NCBI RefSeq assembly: GCF_020005365.1
Contig: NZ_JACNML010000003.1
Span: 124,001-188,000, forward strand
Source of the DNA: Kangiella shandongensis
GTDB taxonomy: Bacteria > Pseudomonadota > Gammaproteobacteria > Enterobacterales > Kangiellaceae
Direction of reading: 5' to 3'
Length of the DNA: 64,000 bases
Part shown: one piece after another, positions 37,640-48,063 of the stretch
Position numbering within the stretch: the first letter of the stretch is position 1
How the letters are laid out: each line of letters opens with the position of its first letter
The notes under the pieces: generated by a model
What the model was told of the DNA's origin: nothing
What the model saw: the letters and a program-made list of their open reading frames with translations, nothing else
Databases searched by the model: none
Translations under genes and position numbers: made by a program

Positions 37640-39175
37640 CTATCTCAGAATCCTAAAATCCTTCAGTCTTAGTCCAAATAAAAACAGCAGTACAGTATAA
37701 GCCACCACGGTCGAGGCGATAATGGCGCAAATCATGCCGATCGCTTCAAAACGGCTCCATGACTGCCATTGTTCGACGCTGAAGTCGGTATACCAGAGTC
37801 CTAGTAACAGCAACCCACTGGCAATGATCAGTTTAAGGATCCACAACTTGCTTTCGCGAGACAACTGCAAGTGCTGCTCTTTATGTAAGTAGCGGTATAG
37901 GAAAATAGCATTAATAAAAGCTGATACACTGGTCGCGATAGCAAGGCCGACGTGTCCAAAGGGTTTGAATAGCGCAAGGTTCAAAACAATGTTACTGACT
38001 ACCGCAAACAAGGCGATCTTTACGGGAGTTTTGGTATCCTGCCTTGAATAAAAACCGGTCAGAAAAACTTTGACCATCATAAAACCAATCAAACCAATGG
38101 AGTAAGCCTGCAAACTCTGCCCTGCTTTATACGAATCCTCAGGAGTAAAAGCACCATGTTGAAAGACGCTAATCATGATGGGCTCAGCCAGCCAGAATAA
38201 GCCAATCCCCGCTGGTATTCCAATCATCAGCACCATTCTCAGCCCCCAATCCAGTGTACCCGAGAAATGCTGCATGTCCTTTTTTGAAAAGAATTTAGAG
38301 AGCGTAGGTAAAAGTACAGTGGCAATCGCAATTCCGAAAATTCCTAAAGGAAACTCCATCATACGGTCTGAGTAATACAACCAGGAAATACTGCCCTCTT
38401 GAAGAAAAGAGGCAATTTGTGTGTCAATCAAAAGATTGATCTGGCTGGCTGACGCACCAAAAATTACGGGCAGCATTAATTTAATAATGCGCTGGACAGC
38501 TGAGTCCTTCCAAGCCCACTGAGGTTTGGGTAAATAACCCGCTTTCCATAAGAAAGGGAAGTGCAGGAATAGCTGCAGTGCACCCGCAATAAAAATCGCC
38601 CAGGCCAGTGCTACCGTTGGCTGCTCCATATGAGGAGCCCAGATTATAGCCGCGGCAATGATAGATAAGTTTAATAAAATAGGCGCGAACGCGGGTATGG
38701 CAAACTTATCCAGAGTGTTTAGAACGGAACTGTACATCGCAACCAGCGAGATAAAGAAGATATAAGGGAAAGTGATTTTTAGTAAGTCACTCCCCAGTTG
38801 AAATTTTTCCGGATCGGCTATAAAGCCTGCACCAAATAATGCAATAACTCCTTGTGAACCCAGCACACCAATAATGGTAATAACAGCTAAAATGCCACCT
38901 AAGGTTCCTGAGACTTTACTAAGCAGCGACACCGTCTCAGCTTTAGTACGATTCGAGTAATATTCAGAGAATACCGGCACAAAGGCAGTGGCAAAAGCGC
39001 CCTCACCAAAAAGACGCCTAAGAAAATTAGGAATCTTTTGAGCCACCAGAAAAACATCGGCCTGACCACTGGCACCCAGCAAGTTGGCTAAAACAACGTC
39101 TCGCGCAAGTCCCATGAAACGGGAAATCATGGTCCAAAAACTGACAATGGTACTGGAGCGTAATAGGCTAGCCAT
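37640..39175 (-). CDS. murJ: Lipid II flippase MurJ
   Basis: This is an inner-membrane protein of 511 residues with about 14 hydrophobic segments, in the MOP superfamily. It moves lipid II across the membrane for peptidoglycan synthesis. The N-terminal signature SFWTMISRFMGLARDVVLANLLG, with FLRRLFGEGAFATAFVPVFSEY following, and ASQINLLIDTQIASFL are typical. It is divergent from rpsT, an arrangement shared with other gammaproteobacteria, where ribF follows; here the lipoprotein, repeats and GIY-YIG gene have been inserted between murJ and ribF. Confidence 0.95.
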   Translation of the reverse strand: MASLLRSSTIVSFWTMISRFMGLARDVVLANLLGASGQADVFLVAQKIPNFLRRLFGEGAFATAFVPVFSEYYSNRTKAETVSLLSKVSGTLGGILAVITIIGVLGSQGVIALFGAGFIADPEKFQLGSDLLKITFPYIFFISLVAMYSSVLNTLDKFAIPAFAPILLNLSIIAAAIIWAPHMEQPTVALAWAIFIAGALQLFLHFPFLWKAGYLPKPQWAWKDSAVQRIIKLMLPVIFGASASQINLLIDTQIASFLQEGSISWLYYSDRMMEFPLGIFGIAIATVLLPTLSKFFSKKDMQHFSGTLDWGLRMVLMIGIPAGIGLFWLAEPIMISVFQHGAFTPEDSYKAGQSLQAYSIGLIGFMMVKVFLTGFYSRQDTKTPVKIALFAVVSNIVLNLALFKPFGHVGLAIATSVSAFINAIFLYRYLHKEQHLQLSRESKLWILKLIIASGLLLLGLWYTDFSVEQWQSWSRFEAIGMICAIIASTVVAYTVLLFLFGLRLKDFRILR

Positions 39176-39303
39176 GGTTCCTGAATGTGTTAAAATATTG
39201 TTTTATTTGAGCGCAAGTTTAAGCGATAAAGGCTTTAACAACCATAGCGAAGGCTTAAAAGCCTTAAAAATGACAGAATTATACGGTTTTTCGCTGTTTT
39301 TAC

Positions 39304-39332
39304 TTGATACCTAAGCTTAAAACAGGTATATT
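39304..39332 (+). promoter_or_regulatory. Candidate sigma-70 promoter of rpsT
   Basis: TTGATA (39304-39309) and TATATT (39327-39332) are separated by 17 bases, a near-consensus promoter ending about 50 bases before the rpsT start. Confidence 0.7.
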
Positions 39333-39384
39333 TCGCGACCTTAAATTTGTGATTTATTTATTCAACAGTTGTTAGGAGTTCACC

Positions 39385-39645
39385 TTGGCTAACATTAAAT
39401 CTGCCAAAAAACGTGCTCGTCAAGCTGAAGCTCGTCGCAAGCACAACGCTAGCCGCCGCTCAATGCTGCGTAGTTACATGAAGAAAGTTATTTACGCTAT
39501 TGATGCTGGTAACAAGAAGGATGCAGAAGCTGCGTTCCAACGTGCTGTGTCTGTGATTGATAAAGCTGCAAACAAAGGCCTTATCCACAAAAACAAAGCT
39601 GCACGTCATAAGAGCCGTTTAAACGCTCGCATTCAAGCGCTTTAA
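39385..39645 (+). CDS. rpsT: 30S ribosomal protein S20
   Basis: This is an 86-residue, strongly basic helical protein starting (M)[26 protein letters not shown], typical of S20, which binds 16S rRNA in the small subunit. The start codon is TTG with TTAGGAG upstream; E. coli rpsT also uses UUG, where S20 represses its own translation, so the same control is likely. It is divergent from murJ and is followed by a strong terminator. Confidence 0.97.
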   Translation: MANIKSAKKRARQAEARRKHNASRRSMLRSYMKKVIYAIDAGNKKDAEAAFQRAVSVIDKAANKGLIHKNKAARHKSRLNARIQAL

Positions 39646-39671
39646 TCAGTTAGCTTGAAACAAGATTTTAG

Positions 39672-39695
39672 AAGCCGCTCATTGAGCGGCTTTTT
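39672..39695 (+). terminator. rpsT terminator
   Basis: AAGCCGCTC and GAGCGGCTT form a 9-bp stem around ATT, followed by a T run. Confidence 0.9.
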
Positions 39696-39735
39696 CTTTA
39701 CCCGTTGTATTATAAGTCAATTGTAACCGACTGAT

Positions 39736-40158
39736 TTATAATGTTCTTTTCACCAACAAACCTGCTCCAAGACCTATAGCCCGTAGCTCCTCATCACTAT
39801 GCCCCTTTACTAATTCAGCTATCAGTTTTTTCTGCTTACTGCGGATAGACTCGATAATTTGCTGGCTTTTCCTTGTTGGCGCAACATAAACCACTCGCTG
39901 ATCGGTTTTCGAACGCGATTTAATCACATATCCCTGCTTTTCAAGCGCCTTAACCGTTCGCGTTATTGCCGGGGCACTAACTTTCTCGCCCTCTGCGAGT
40001 TGATTAATGGTTTTTGGCCCTTGTATTACTAAGAGCATTAAAATCTGCAAACGCTCTTGGGTTAATCCCGCGCTTTTCTCAAGCTCTTTTGATTTCATAT
40101 GGTAGGAATTCAGAATCTGGAATAACTGCTGCTCTGTATTTTGCTGATAAGTCTTCAC
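39736..40158 (-). CDS. MarR-family transcriptional regulator
   Basis: This 140-residue winged-helix protein has LTQERLQILMLLVIQGPKTINQLAE leading to the recognition helix VSAPAITRTVKALEKQGYV and the wing KSRSKTDQRVVYVAPT, a standard MarR fold. MarR proteins sense small molecules and repress their own and neighbouring genes. It is divergent from the DUF1329 gene with a perfect palindrome in between, which suggests both are targets. The ligand is unknown. Most of the N-terminal Gln-rich stretch is dimerisation helix. Confidence 0.9.
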   Translation of the reverse strand: MKTYQQNTEQQLFQILNSYHMKSKELEKSAGLTQERLQILMLLVIQGPKTINQLAEGEKVSAPAITRTVKALEKQGYVIKSRSKTDQRVVYVAPTRKSQQIIESIRSKQKKLIAELVKGHSDEELRAIGLGAGLLVKRTL

Positions 40159-40208
40159 TTTTTACCTTTATTTTCAGTTTTAATATAGCCTCACCATAAA
40201 TTAACATT

Positions 40209-40223
40209 AGTTAATTATTAACT
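40209..40223. promoter_or_regulatory. Palindromic candidate MarR operator
   Basis: AGTTAATTATTAACT is a perfect 15-base palindrome located 51 bases upstream of the marR-like start and between it and the DUF1329 gene. AT-rich palindromes of this size are typical MarR sites. Confidence 0.55.
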
Positions 40224-40355
40224 TAGCTAAGATAACACAGTTACAACGTGAACCTCCAATTGTAATATCTTACCTCAAGCTGTGGTTGTACCAGTTGACA
40301 CCTTTGGGTGTATATGTAGAATGCCCGCCACCATTAGATATGCAAGATCTATACC

Positions 40356-41696
40356 ATGAAAAAATTGGTTTTATTATCCATCATGACAACCGCCGTCATG
40401 ACTCCTTTGGCGGAGTCAAAGGTTATGACAAGCGAAGCTAAAAAGTTACAACGAACACTGACACCAATGGGTGCTGAGCGAGCGGGTAATAAGGAAGGAA
40501 CTATCCCGGCATGGACAGGCGGTATTAGACAAATACCACAGGATTACACGCCCGGCGAGCATCACGCTGATCCCTTTGCTTCTGATGAACCAATACTGAC
40601 GATCACTCAGGAGAATTATCAAGATTATACGGCTCACTTAACTGCCGGACAAATTGCACTGATCAGGCAATACCCGGACTACAAAATTACGGTGTATCCA
40701 ACTCACCGAAGTGCATCATTTCCGCAGAAGATTTACGACTTCAGCATCAAAAATGCGACAACAGCCATCTTAACCCAGGATGGCGCGGGTTTAAGTAATG
40801 CTGCTGTCGGTGTCCCCTTCCCAATCCCTAAAAATGGTCTGGAAGCCATATGGAATCACCTGACACGCTTTCGTGGCGAGGCCATTAAACGAGAGTACAT
40901 TCAGGTCTCACCAACCGAAGATGGTAGCTTTAACCCTGTAAAGTTTGAGCAGGAATCACTGCAATACTATGCGCAGGAGCACCCAGAAAAAGAAAATTTC
41001 CTGTTTTTGTATAAACAGCGCATCACTTCTCCTGCCGCATTAGCCGGTGAAGTTTTGCTAGTGCACGAGACCTCTAATCAGGTCGTCGACCCTCGTCGTG
41101 CCTGGCGCTATGATCCCGGCCGTCGCAGAGCGTTCCGCACACCCACCGTCGCTTACGATGCCCCTGCATTAGCATCGGACGGCTTAGCTACAATTGATAA
41201 CTTTGACATGTTTAGCGGCTCTCCTGATCGTTACAACTGGGAACTCAAAGGTAAGAAAGAAATTTTTGTTCCTTATAACGCTTATCAGTTACACAGCGAC
41301 CAACTGGATTACGAAGATATTATTCGCCCAGGCCATATTAATCAGGACTTAGCCCGTTACGAATTACACCGTGTATGGGTGGTCGAAGCGACGCTTAAAG
41401 AACTGAAAGAGAATATCTATAGTCGTCGGACTTTTTACCTTGATGAAGACAGTTGGCAAGCCTTATTGGTCGATCATTATGATGACGATGGTGAGCTATG
41501 GCGAGTGGCTGAAGCTCATGCTTTGAACTACTACGAAGTACCAGTGCTCTGGTCAACCCTCGATGTCATTCATGACCTGAAAGCCCGCCGTTACATTGCC
41601 TACGGTCTGGATAATCAGGAAGACATGTATGACTTCTCTAAGAAGATGAATTATAGACAGTTTACGTCCTCGGCATTACGTCGTGAGGGACGATGA
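40356..41696 (+). CDS. DUF1329 family exported protein
   Basis: This 446-residue protein with an N-terminal signal (MKKLVLLSIMTTAVMTPLAES) belongs to DUF1329, recognisable from LTPMGAERAGNKEGTIPAWTGGI and the WRYDPGRRRAFRTPTVAYDAP and FSGSPDRYNWELKGKKEIFVPYNAY-type segments. DUF1329 proteins have a LolA-like fold and are usually paired with a DUF1302 outer-membrane protein and an RND-type lipid exporter; no such partner is adjacent here. Divergence from the MarR gene hints at control by that regulator. The role is likely at the outer membrane. Confidence 0.85.
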   Translation: MKKLVLLSIMTTAVMTPLAESKVMTSEAKKLQRTLTPMGAERAGNKEGTIPAWTGGIRQIPQDYTPGEHHADPFASDEPILTITQENYQDYTAHLTAGQIALIRQYPDYKITVYPTHRSASFPQKIYDFSIKNATTAILTQDGAGLSNAAVGVPFPIPKNGLEAIWNHLTRFRGEAIKREYIQVSPTEDGSFNPVKFEQESLQYYAQEHPEKENFLFLYKQRITSPAALAGEVLLVHETSNQVVDPRRAWRYDPGRRRAFRTPTVAYDAPALASDGLATIDNFDMFSGSPDRYNWELKGKKEIFVPYNAYQLHSDQLDYEDIIRPGHINQDLARYELHRVWVVEATLKELKENIYSRRTFYLDEDSWQALLVDHYDDDGELWRVAEAHALNYYEVPVLWSTLDVIHDLKARRYIAYGLDNQEDMYDFSKKMNYRQFTSSALRREGR

Positions 41697-41725
41697 ATAC
41701 ACAGACTCCTCTGTGTTATTTTTTG

Positions 41726-41751
41726 GCCACTCTGACGAGTGGCTTTTTTTT
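41726..41751 (+). terminator. Terminator of the DUF1329 gene
   Basis: GCCACTC and GAGTGGC form a 7-bp stem with a TGAC loop, followed by eight Ts. Confidence 0.9.
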
Positions 41752-41805
41752 ACCTGCTGTTTGTGCGGAAAAAGCCAGATCGTAACCCACTCTTCTACCT
41801 CCGGA

Positions 41806-41832
41806 TATAAAAAAGCCGCTCAAGGCGGCTTT
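41806..41832 (-). terminator. Terminator of obgE
   Basis: On the minus strand AAAGCCGC and GCGGCTTT pair across a 5-base loop and are followed by a T run. It is 6 bases beyond the obgE stop. Confidence 0.88.
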
Positions 41833-41837
41833 CTCTG

Positions 41838-43040
<1,203 letters not shown>

Positions 43041-43095
43041 TTATATCGCGCCAGATCCGTGAAATCATATTTATCTACCTTCCAGACCGGCATAC

Positions 43096-43127
43096 AAAAA
43101 AGCCCCAGCGAGAGCTGAGGCTTTTTC
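43096..43127 (-). terminator. Terminator of rplU-rpmA
   Basis: Minus strand AAAGCC-CAGC and GCTG-GGCTTT arms (one C/A mismatch) are followed by a T run, 18 bases beyond the rpmA stop. Read-through would be needed for obgE co-transcription. Confidence 0.8.
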
Positions 43128-43144
43128 TAAAACTAAAAGCTTGA

Positions 43145-43399
43145 TTAAGCTTCGATAGAAACAAACTTACGCTTGTCTTTACCTTTAGTTTCAAACTTAA
43201 CTTTGCCATCAACTTTCGCAAAGATAGTGTGGTCACGACCTAGACCAACACCGTTACCAGCGTGGAAACGAGTACCACGTTGACGAACAATGATGCTGCC
43301 TGCGCTTACTTCTTCACCACCAAAGCGTTTAACACCAAGGCGTTTACTTTCGGAATCGCGGCCGTTACGAGTACTACCACCAGCTTTCTTATGAGCCAT
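43145..43399 (-). CDS. rpmA: 50S ribosomal protein L27
   Basis: This 84-residue L27 starts [24 protein letters not shown] and contains [13 protein letters not shown], both hallmark segments; its N-terminal tail reaches the peptidyl transferase centre. It follows rplU by 3 bases and is the second gene of the rplU-rpmA pair, the universal bacterial arrangement. Confidence 0.98.
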   Translation of the reverse strand: MAHKKAGGSTRNGRDSESKRLGVKRFGGEEVSAGSIIVRQRGTRFHAGNGVGLGRDHTIFAKVDGKVKFETKGKDKRKFVSIEA

Positions 43400-43402
43400 C
43401 GT

Positions 43403-43975
43403 TTACTCTCCTTTCGTCAATTCTTTAGCTTGATCGATCCAGTTTTCACGCTCGATACGACCTTTAAAGCTAAGTTCTTCATCCAAGCGAGCTACGTCTT
43501 CAGCAGTCCACTCAGCAATTTGCTTAAATGTAGTAACACCAGCTTCGTTCAATTTCTTAACGATTACCGGACCTACACCTGATAGTTGTGTTAAATCATC
43601 ACCGTCTGTTTTCTTAGCTGCTGCTTTTTTAGCAGGAGCTTTCTTCGCAGGCTTTTTAGCGCCATCAAGAGCAATACCACTGATTTTCACTTCTGTGAAC
43701 CACTGACGGTGACCTTGACGTTTCATGTGATGTTTACGACGCTTGAACTTGATGATGTTCACTTTTTTAGCGCGACCATGGTCAACGACTTCAGCTGAAA
43801 CCACAGCACCATCAACTAGCGGAGTACCAATAGTAACATTGTCACCATCAGCAACCATTAAAACGTCTTCAAAATTAATTGTAGCACCAGTTTCTGCCTC
43901 GATCTTCTCAAGACGTACAACCTGGCCTTCTTTTACGCGGTGTTGCTTACCACCACTTTTAATTACTGCGTACAT
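43403..43975 (-). CDS. rplU: 50S ribosomal protein L21 with C-terminal helix-hairpin-helix-like extension
   Basis: This protein of 190 residues is far longer than the usual ~103 of L21. Residues 1-103 are a normal L21 ([33 protein letters not shown]). A Lys/Ala/Pro-rich linker (about 104-125) is followed by a domain at 126-190 with [20 protein letters not shown] and [14 protein letters not shown], which resembles the helix-hairpin-helix-like extension seen in some alphaproteobacterial L21 and NuoE proteins. The extension would project from the ribosome surface; its role is unknown. Confidence 0.95.
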   Translation of the reverse strand: MYAVIKSGGKQHRVKEGQVVRLEKIEAETGATINFEDVLMVADGDNVTIGTPLVDGAVVSAEVVDHGRAKKVNIIKFKRRKHHMKRQGHRQWFTEVKISGIALDGAKKPAKKAPAKKAAAKKTDGDDLTQLSGVGPVIVKKLNEAGVTTFKQIAEWTAEDVARLDEELSFKGRIERENWIDQAKELTKGE

Positions 43976-44065
43976 ATTTATTCTCCAGTTTACGACCCTC
44001 TCATATATCTCAATAAGAAGGTTAATATGTATTGCTCATTGGCTTTCTCTAATTTGAGGGCGCGA

Positions 44066-44094
44066 ATTTTAAGCCAAAACCCCGCCTAAAGCAA
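44066..44094 (-). promoter_or_regulatory. Candidate sigma-70 promoter of rplU-rpmA
   Basis: On the minus strand TTGCTT (44094-44089) and TAAAAT (44071-44066) are 17 bases apart, leaving a leader of roughly 85 bases before rplU. It lies in the 346-base gap between rplU and ispB. An autoregulatory L21 leader is possible but not evident. Confidence 0.65.
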
Positions 44095-44195
44095 GGTTTT
44101 ATCCAATATAAAGCCAATAAAACAAGTGTTTTTTACTAAATCAGCCAGAAAGATACCAAAACGCTATCAAGATATTGAATATTCACTATAAAAGC

Positions 44196-44224
44196 TTGAC
44201 CCCAAGGCCGAGCCTCACTAGGAT
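44196..44224 (+). promoter_or_regulatory. Candidate sigma-70 promoter of ispB
   Basis: TTGACC (44196-44201) and TAGGAT (44219-44224) are 17 bases apart, about 100 bases before the ispB start. Together with the divergent rplU promoter it accounts for the 346-base intergenic gap; I see nothing else there. Confidence 0.6.
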
Positions 44225-44321
44225 TGCCAAGCGATTATCCAATTTAGTGTGACTGACTTAGACAAACTGTCAATCTTTACAGTATTTAACATCAGTCTAT
44301 AGATAATATGAAAGGTAAACA

Positions 44322-45290
44322 ATGAACCTGGCAGACATCCGTGCTTTGGTAGAAAGCGATTTCCAAGCAACAAACCAAATGATTCTTGACCGTCTTCAGT
44401 CCGATGTGGCTTTAGTGGATCAGGTCGGTCACTACATTGTTGCGGCTGGCGGTAAACGCCTGCGACCAATGTTGGTACTGCTAGCAGCAAAATCAACGGG
44501 TTACGAAGGAAATGATCACGCCAAGTTGGCCGCCGTCATCGAGTTAATCCATACCTCTACCCTATTGCACGATGATGTGGTGGATGAGTCCAGCATGCGC
44601 CGTGGTCGTGAAACAGCGAATGAACTCTTTGGTAATCAGGCTTCAGTATTAGTGGGTGACTTTCTTTACAGCCGCTCTTTCCAGATGATGGTTGAAGTCG
44701 ACAATATGAAAGTGTTGAACGTTCTGGCTGACACCACGAACCAGGTCGCTGCCGGCGAAGTGCTACAGCTGATGAATATCAATGATCCGGACGTATCAGA
44801 AGAAGGCTACTATCAGGTCATTGAGCGTAAGACAGCGATCCTTTTTGCCGCCGCAACTCAGCTTGGCGCCCTACTAACAGGTGCCTCAGATCAGATAGAA
44901 AAAGGGCTACGTACCTATGGCTTACAGCTTGGCACTGCCTTTCAGTTAGTGGATGATGCGCTTGATTATGCAGCCGATGCTGACGAAATGGGCAAAAACG
45001 TAGGTGACGACCTGGCAGAAGGCAAACCCACTCTACCACTTATTTACGCCCTGACTCAGTCCAGCCCGGAGAATCAGGCTTTAATCCGTAAAGCTATCGA
45101 GCAAGGCGGTCTGGACGATCTAGAACGTATATTAGCTATCGTAAAGTCCAGCAATGCCATCGAATACACCTATCAGGCAGCAGAAAAAGCCGTAAAAAAA
45201 GCCATAGATGCTTTGACGCCGTTACCGGATACAGCGTTTAAAACGGCTTTAATCGAATTAGCTAAATTGTCTTTAAACCGTAATAGCTAA
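44322..45290 (+). CDS. ispB: Octaprenyl diphosphate synthase
   Basis: This trans-prenyltransferase of 322 residues makes the side chain of ubiquinone. It carries the two aspartate-rich motifs LLHDDVVDE (first) and QLVDDALDY (second), plus GGKRLRPMLVLL and NQVAAGEVLQL. The gene is divergent from rplU-rpmA-obgE, the same arrangement as in E. coli. Chain length (C40) is inferred from the usual gammaproteobacterial enzyme, not from a residue I can see. AAAGG precedes the ATG. Confidence 0.93.
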   Translation: MNLADIRALVESDFQATNQMILDRLQSDVALVDQVGHYIVAAGGKRLRPMLVLLAAKSTGYEGNDHAKLAAVIELIHTSTLLHDDVVDESSMRRGRETANELFGNQASVLVGDFLYSRSFQMMVEVDNMKVLNVLADTTNQVAAGEVLQLMNINDPDVSEEGYYQVIERKTAILFAAATQLGALLTGASDQIEKGLRTYGLQLGTAFQLVDDALDYAADADEMGKNVGDDLAEGKPTLPLIYALTQSSPENQALIRKAIEQGGLDDLERILAIVKSSNAIEYTYQAAEKAVKKAIDALTPLPDTAFKTALIELAKLSLNRNS

Positions 45291-45501
45291 CTTCCTTAAG
45301 AGCCTGGATACGCTAATTCAGGCTAAATTTTAAGCGTTTAACCTGTCCTCGCTTTAAATTAATAAAAATATTGCAAATAAGTTTCATTAAGCCTCGCCAG
45401 CTAAAAAGTTTTTTGGCATAATTACGTGCAATTTTCAAATAGCAAACTGTTATTTAAACTATTGCACTGCAAAGCTAAGCTTTGTCCACGAGGAGTAACC
45501 C

Positions 45502-47103
45502 ATGTCCCGCGATGTAGACCTGAGCCAATACGGCATCCACTCAGTCCACGAAATCGTTTACAACCCATCTTACGAAACACTATTTGAAGAAGAAACTAAA
45601 GAAGATACAACCGGCTATGAGCGAGGTGTTGTTACCAACAAAGGCGCTGTAGCAGTAGATACAGGGATTTTTACTGGCCGCTCTCCAAAAGATAAATACA
45701 TCGTTGAAGATGACATCACTCGTGATACAGTGTGGTGGTCTAAAAATGGCGTAAATGATAACAAGCCTATTTCGCCGGCCGTTTGGAGCGACTTAAAAGA
45801 AACTGTTACAGAACAGCTTTCCGGTAGTCGCTTGTTCGTGGTCGATACCTTCTGCGGCGCTAATGAAGACACGCGCCTGAAAGTTCGCTTCATCACACAG
45901 GTTGCCTGGCAGGCGCATTTCGTTAAAAACATGTTCATCCGTCCGACGGAAGAAGAGCTTAAAGACTTTGAGCCGGACTTTGTGGTCATGAACGGCTCCA
46001 AAGCGGTCAACGACAAATGGCAGGAACACGGCCTTAATTCTGAAAACTTCGTGGCGTTTAATTTAACTGAGAAAATTCAGTTAATTGGCGGTACCTGGTA
46101 TGGCGGTGAAATGAAGAAAGGGATGTTCTCAATGATGAACTACCTATTGCCTCTTAAGGGCATCGCCTCAATGCACTGTTCTGCTAACGTCGGTAAAGAT
46201 GGTGATGTAGCTATTTTCTTCGGCCTTTCCGGTACTGGTAAAACGACGTTATCTACCGATCCAAAACGTGCATTAATTGGTGATGATGAGCATGGCTGGG
46301 ATGACAATGGCGTCTTCAACTTCGAAGGTGGCTGTTATGCCAAAACCATTAACCTGTCGGAAGAAAATGAGCCGGATATTTATCGTGCTATTCGTCGTGA
46401 TGCCTTGCTAGAAAACGTTGTTGTTGACGATAAGGGCAATATCGACTTCGACGATAACAGCAAAACAGAAAATACTCGTGTGTCTTACCCAATTTATCAT
46501 ATTGATAACATTGTTAAGCCGGTATCCAAAGCGGGACACGCGCAAAAAGTCATTTTCTTAAGTGCCGATGCCTTCGGTGTTTTACCTCCGGTTGCGAGGT
46601 TGACGCCAGAGCAGACACAGTACTACTTCTTATCAGGCTTTACGGCCAAGCTTGCCGGTACCGAGCGCGGTGTGACAGAGCCAACGCCAACCTTCTCCTC
46701 TTGCTTTGGTGAAGCTTTCTTAAGCTTACACCCTACGCAATACGCAGAAGTTCTTGAAAAGCGCATACAAGACGCTGGCGCAGAGGTTTATCTGGTGAAT
46801 ACCGGCTGGAACGGTACGGGTAAACGTATTTCGATTAAAGATACTCGCGGTATTATTGATGCCATCATGGATGGTTCCATTGAGAATACCGAGTTCACTA
46901 ACTTGCCATACTTTAACCTGGCGATTCCAACCGAGCTAAACGGCGTTGATACGGCTATTCTGAATCCGCAGGACACGTATAAAGATCCAGCCGAGTGGGA
47001 AACAAGAGCTAAAGAATTAGCAGGCATGTTTATCGATAACTTTAATCGCTTTGCCGATAACGACAAGGCACAGGAACTTATCAAAGCAGGCCCCAAAGTT
47101 TAG
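45502..47103 (+). CDS. pckA: Phosphoenolpyruvate carboxykinase (ATP)
   Basis: This gluconeogenic enzyme of 533 residues decarboxylates and phosphorylates oxaloacetate to phosphoenolpyruvate with ATP. It has the P-loop [12 protein letters not shown], the kinase-2 DDEHGW segment, [10 protein letters not shown] near the N-terminus and [14 protein letters not shown] near the C-terminus. It would supply phosphoenolpyruvate used by AroF and AroA, although the genes are separate. CACGAGGAG lies before the ATG. A strong terminator follows. Confidence 0.97.
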   Translation: MSRDVDLSQYGIHSVHEIVYNPSYETLFEEETKEDTTGYERGVVTNKGAVAVDTGIFTGRSPKDKYIVEDDITRDTVWWSKNGVNDNKPISPAVWSDLKETVTEQLSGSRLFVVDTFCGANEDTRLKVRFITQVAWQAHFVKNMFIRPTEEELKDFEPDFVVMNGSKAVNDKWQEHGLNSENFVAFNLTEKIQLIGGTWYGGEMKKGMFSMMNYLLPLKGIASMHCSANVGKDGDVAIFFGLSGTGKTTLSTDPKRALIGDDEHGWDDNGVFNFEGGCYAKTINLSEENEPDIYRAIRRDALLENVVVDDKGNIDFDDNSKTENTRVSYPIYHIDNIVKPVSKAGHAQKVIFLSADAFGVLPPVARLTPEQTQYYFLSGFTAKLAGTERGVTEPTPTFSSCFGEAFLSLHPTQYAEVLEKRIQDAGAEVYLVNTGWNGTGKRISIKDTRGIIDAIMDGSIENTEFTNLPYFNLAIPTELNGVDTAILNPQDTYKDPAEWETRAKELAGMFIDNFNRFADNDKAQELIKAGPKV

Positions 47104-47120
47104 TAACCGTTCCTACATCA

Positions 47121-47148
47121 AAAAGCCGCTGATATCAGCGGCTTTTTT
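47121..47148 (+). terminator. Terminator of pckA (palindromic)
   Basis: AAAAGCCGCTGAT and ATCAGCGGCTTTT form a perfect palindrome of 13-base arms followed by extra Ts. Confidence 0.9.
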
Positions 47149-47173
47149 GTAAGTAATATAAATGAAAGCATTG

Positions 47174-48061
47174 CTAAGGACGGCTATAAACGAGAGCTAA
47201 CTTAGTTTTATCTGGACTAATAGCCAGCCGGGTAATTCCCTGAACACCCAACGAGTTGAGATCAGCAATCAACCTCTCACCCTTCTCATCTAACACCATT
47301 AACTTTGAGTCCTTGCCCACGAGAATATGCTCTGCGTCAAGCCAGGCATAATCCTGTACGCCTTGCGGTAACTGAATACCTGTTGACGTGATATCTCCTT
47401 TACTAGAAACCGTCTGCAAGTGGTGAATACCATCCTTCTCTATGGTAAAACTGACTTTATCGGCATCTATTGTCTCAAAGCAGCGCCCAATGTTTTCAGC
47501 TAACACCTCTGGAGTTTCACTGGATTGAGTATCCAGTATTTGTAATGTCATCACCTCACCCAGCACAAAGACCGCAGCCTGCTCTGGGTTTAACCAGGCA
47601 TGATAGCCAACAGGTTCGATGTCTTTGCGCCACGCACTTTGCTCAGCAGTACTCAGCTCCACTTTTCGCAGATACTGTTTCCCCTCTGGATTAACCCCGA
47701 TAATTGAAATCGAACTTTCAGTGTAAGGTGTCGCCGAATACTCACTGTGTTCTTCAGTCTGAGTAACATTGATAAGCTGCTTATTCTCAAAGACAAACTG
47801 ATAAATATCCGTCTGCTGCTCAGTGGCATTTTTAACCGACTGCATCCGAGTAAAAAATATCGCATCGCCACTTTGGCTGAACTTCGGCTGATTATCATAG
47901 CCACCCCGATAAGTCAGATGAAACGGTTTAAGTTCAACTTGATAATAACCACTCTGATCGGTTGATAGCGGTAATAACATGATGTCCTGCGACTCAGCTA
48001 AAGCTGAACCGGCAAAACTGATACAGGATACGCTAAAAAGCGTTACTAGCAGTCGCTTCAT
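47174..48061 (-). CDS. Exported TolB-like beta-propeller protein of unknown function
   Basis: This 295-residue protein has a signal peptide (MKRLLVTLFSVSCISFAGSALA) and repeated segments of the TolB/PD40 propeller type, such as GGYDNQPKFSQSGDAIFFTR, NPEGKQYLRKVEL and LAISPDKTKLALVYS. It is probably a periplasmic or secreted small propeller. No TolB partner genes are close, and I cannot assign a specific role. It starts 2 bases after the stop of the pentapeptide/cyclase gene, so the two are likely co-transcribed. Confidence 0.6.
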   Translation of the reverse strand: MKRLLVTLFSVSCISFAGSALAESQDIMLLPLSTDQSGYYQVELKPFHLTYRGGYDNQPKFSQSGDAIFFTRMQSVKNATEQQTDIYQFVFENKQLINVTQTEEHSEYSATPYTESSISIIGVNPEGKQYLRKVELSTAEQSAWRKDIEPVGYHAWLNPEQAAVFVLGEVMTLQILDTQSSETPEVLAENIGRCFETIDADKVSFTIEKDGIHHLQTVSSKGDITSTGIQLPQGVQDYAWLDAEHILVGKDSKLMVLDEKGERLIADLNSLGVQGITRLAISPDKTKLALVYSRP

Positions 48062-48063
48062 GC

